Shown piece after piece: positions 63,376-64,000 of a DNA stretch of 64,000 nt (positions are counted from its first letter, which is position 1; each line of letters opens with the position of its first letter). A program made the translations under genes and the position numbers. The notes beneath the pieces were generated by a model. It was not told the DNA's origin, did no database searches, and saw nothing but the letters and a program-made list of their open reading frames with translations. This DNA is from Bin80 sp965203305 (GTDB lineage: Bacteria; Bacteroidota; Rhodothermia; Rhodothermales; Bin80): the NCBI GenBank assembly GCA_965203305.1, contig OZ241874.1:1302001-1366000 (forward strand). Reading direction: 5' to 3'.

Positions 63376-64000
63376 AAATCTTCCCAATTAATGAAGGCAT
63401 CCGCAACGGAGCGAAAGCCAGGTAGGTTAGTGTCTACTACTGTGTATATGTCACAGTATCGGTTTCCACCCGCACGTTTGCCACGCAGTGCTCTTCCCAC
63501 CATTTGTGAGTACAGAACAACTGAAGTAGTAGGGCGGGCAACCACAACGCAACTAGTGAGTGGAGCGTCAAATCCAGCAGTTAGGACACCATAATTCAAC
63601 AATGCCATTGGTGTACCGTCATTTTTCTTGTAACGATTAATAGTCTTAACACGATCTTCAGTGAGAGTGTCAGCGGTAATAATGCTGGCCGGCCATCCTC
63701 GTCGTGAAAGTTCTTTGTTCGAAGCAATGGCGTTAGAAACGCTGGGACAGAAAACCATGACACGATTATGCTGATGCAGTGCCTGCTCCACCAAATCAAC
63801 CACCTGTGAGAATCTAGTCTGATCATCGCCAATCCCCTCCAAAACTGCCGAACTGTAATCACTGTTAGGGGACTCATGGATATCAGAAGAATTATTTTCA
63901 AAGGACACCTGATGAAATGATGGAGAGGCAAGGTAGTCTCCTTCAGTCAGAAATACGATTGCATTTGGATGTCCGCGGGAATCAATGGAGATTTTGTTTG
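63366..64000 (-). CDS. SF2 helicase, C-terminal part (runs off the window)
   Basis: The frame is open from the stop at 63366 to the window edge, giving about 210 residues of the helicase C-terminal lobe. RVMVFCPSVSNAIASNKELS (motif IV region), ADTLTEDRVKTINRYKK, LLNYGVLTAGFDAPLTSCVV (motif V) and YSQMVGRALRGKRAGGNRYC (motif VI) identify a RAD25/type-III-restriction-like SF2 helicase. The GTG at 63908 is internal, not the start. The gene overlaps the GHKL ATPase gene, so helicase, ATPase and PLD protein form one operon. The helicase N-terminus and anything upstream are not visible. Confidence 0.85.
   Translation of the reverse strand, partial: NKISIDSRGHPNAIVFLTEGDYLASPSFHQVSFENNSSDIHESPNSDYSSAVLEGIGDDQTRFSQVVDLVEQALHQHNRVMVFCPSVSNAIASNKELSRRGWPASIITADTLTEDRVKTINRYKKNDGTPMALLNYGVLTAGFDAPLTSCVVVARPTTSVVLYSQMVGRALRGKRAGGNRYCDIYTVVDTNLPGFRSVADAFINWEDLWV

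Noticed and set aside
63366..63908. A short complete helicase-C protein starting at GTG 63908
   Set aside because: The frame continues upstream to the window edge with protein-like sequence (RGHPNAIVFLTEGDYLASPS), so the GTG is internal to a larger helicase.
60713..64000. DISARM assignment (helicase plus PLD)
   Set aside because: DISARM has DrmA, DrmB (DUF1998) and a methyltransferase with DrmC; here a GHKL ATPase is central and no DUF1998 is visible. The part beyond the window edge could still change this.

Overview
The window looks like a chromosomal segment of a marine or host-associated member of the Bacteroidota/Rhodothermota group, or a relative, at about 50% GC. I infer this from the gene mix: an HU protein, DUF1080 lipoproteins, a ThuA/PQQ-dehydrogenase fusion, TAT-exported Gfo/Idh/MocA proteins, a BNR/VPS10-type protein, an LVIVD protein, and secreted proteins whose signal peptides end in AQ. 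No rRNA or tRNA gene was recognised, so the placement is tentative.

Region 1 (0.3-7.2 kb) is ordinary: HU, a TPR protein, molybdate ModA and ModB without ModC, a TPM-domain membrane protein, and a 1.2 kb-codon outer-membrane protein of unknown role. Region 2 (7.4-18 kb) holds a transposase relic, small frame-damaged lipoprotein and membrane-protein genes, a DUF305/LVIVD pair, a nucleoside-type MFS permease next to a DUF1080 lipoprotein, a branched-chain-amino-acid-type binding protein, and a ClpP/SDH-like protease cassette. Region 3 (18.1-24.2 kb) is a mobile-element cluster: a 288-bp inverted-repeat element, an old ISL3 relic, two complete ISL3 elements that each keep a perfect 8-bp target duplication, and an IS66 transposase gene.

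Region 4 (24.3-29.1 kb, minus strand) encodes a periplasmic carbohydrate-oxidation set: an unknown exported protein, then DUF1080-ThuA-PQQ dehydrogenase (apparently one gene broken by a 1-nt shift), then a small cytochrome c that could accept its electrons. Region 5 (30.7-38.0 kb, minus strand) carries an acyltransferase, a squalene/phytoene synthase, a sulfotransferase and a GPP34-cytochrome P450 fusion. This suggests a triterpenoid-like pathway. Copies of the 288-bp element lie between these genes, and the P450 is split at a G10 tract.

Region 6 (39.2-45 kb, minus strand) is an Fe-S/heterodisulfide-reductase-like oxidoreductase, two Gfo/Idh/MocA proteins and ApbE. Region 7 (45.2-55.7 kb) is defence-like: a large N6 DNA methyltransferase, a degraded MNT nucleotidyltransferase, a Hachiman-like nuclease/helicase pair, another 288-bp element and a shattered AAA ATPase gene. 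Region 8 (55.8-60.6 kb) has the BNR protein, a small exported protein and a nitrilase-family amidase. Region 9 (60.7-64 kb, minus strand, cut by the window edge) is a tight overlapping operon of SF2 helicase, GHKL/MORC-like ATPase and PLD-family protein. It is the best candidate for an under-described conflict system.

A recurrent theme is 1-nt frame breaks at homopolymers (C4, A7, G5, G10) in accessory genes, while core genes stay intact. Whether these are decay, phase variation or assembly error cannot be settled from one sequence.
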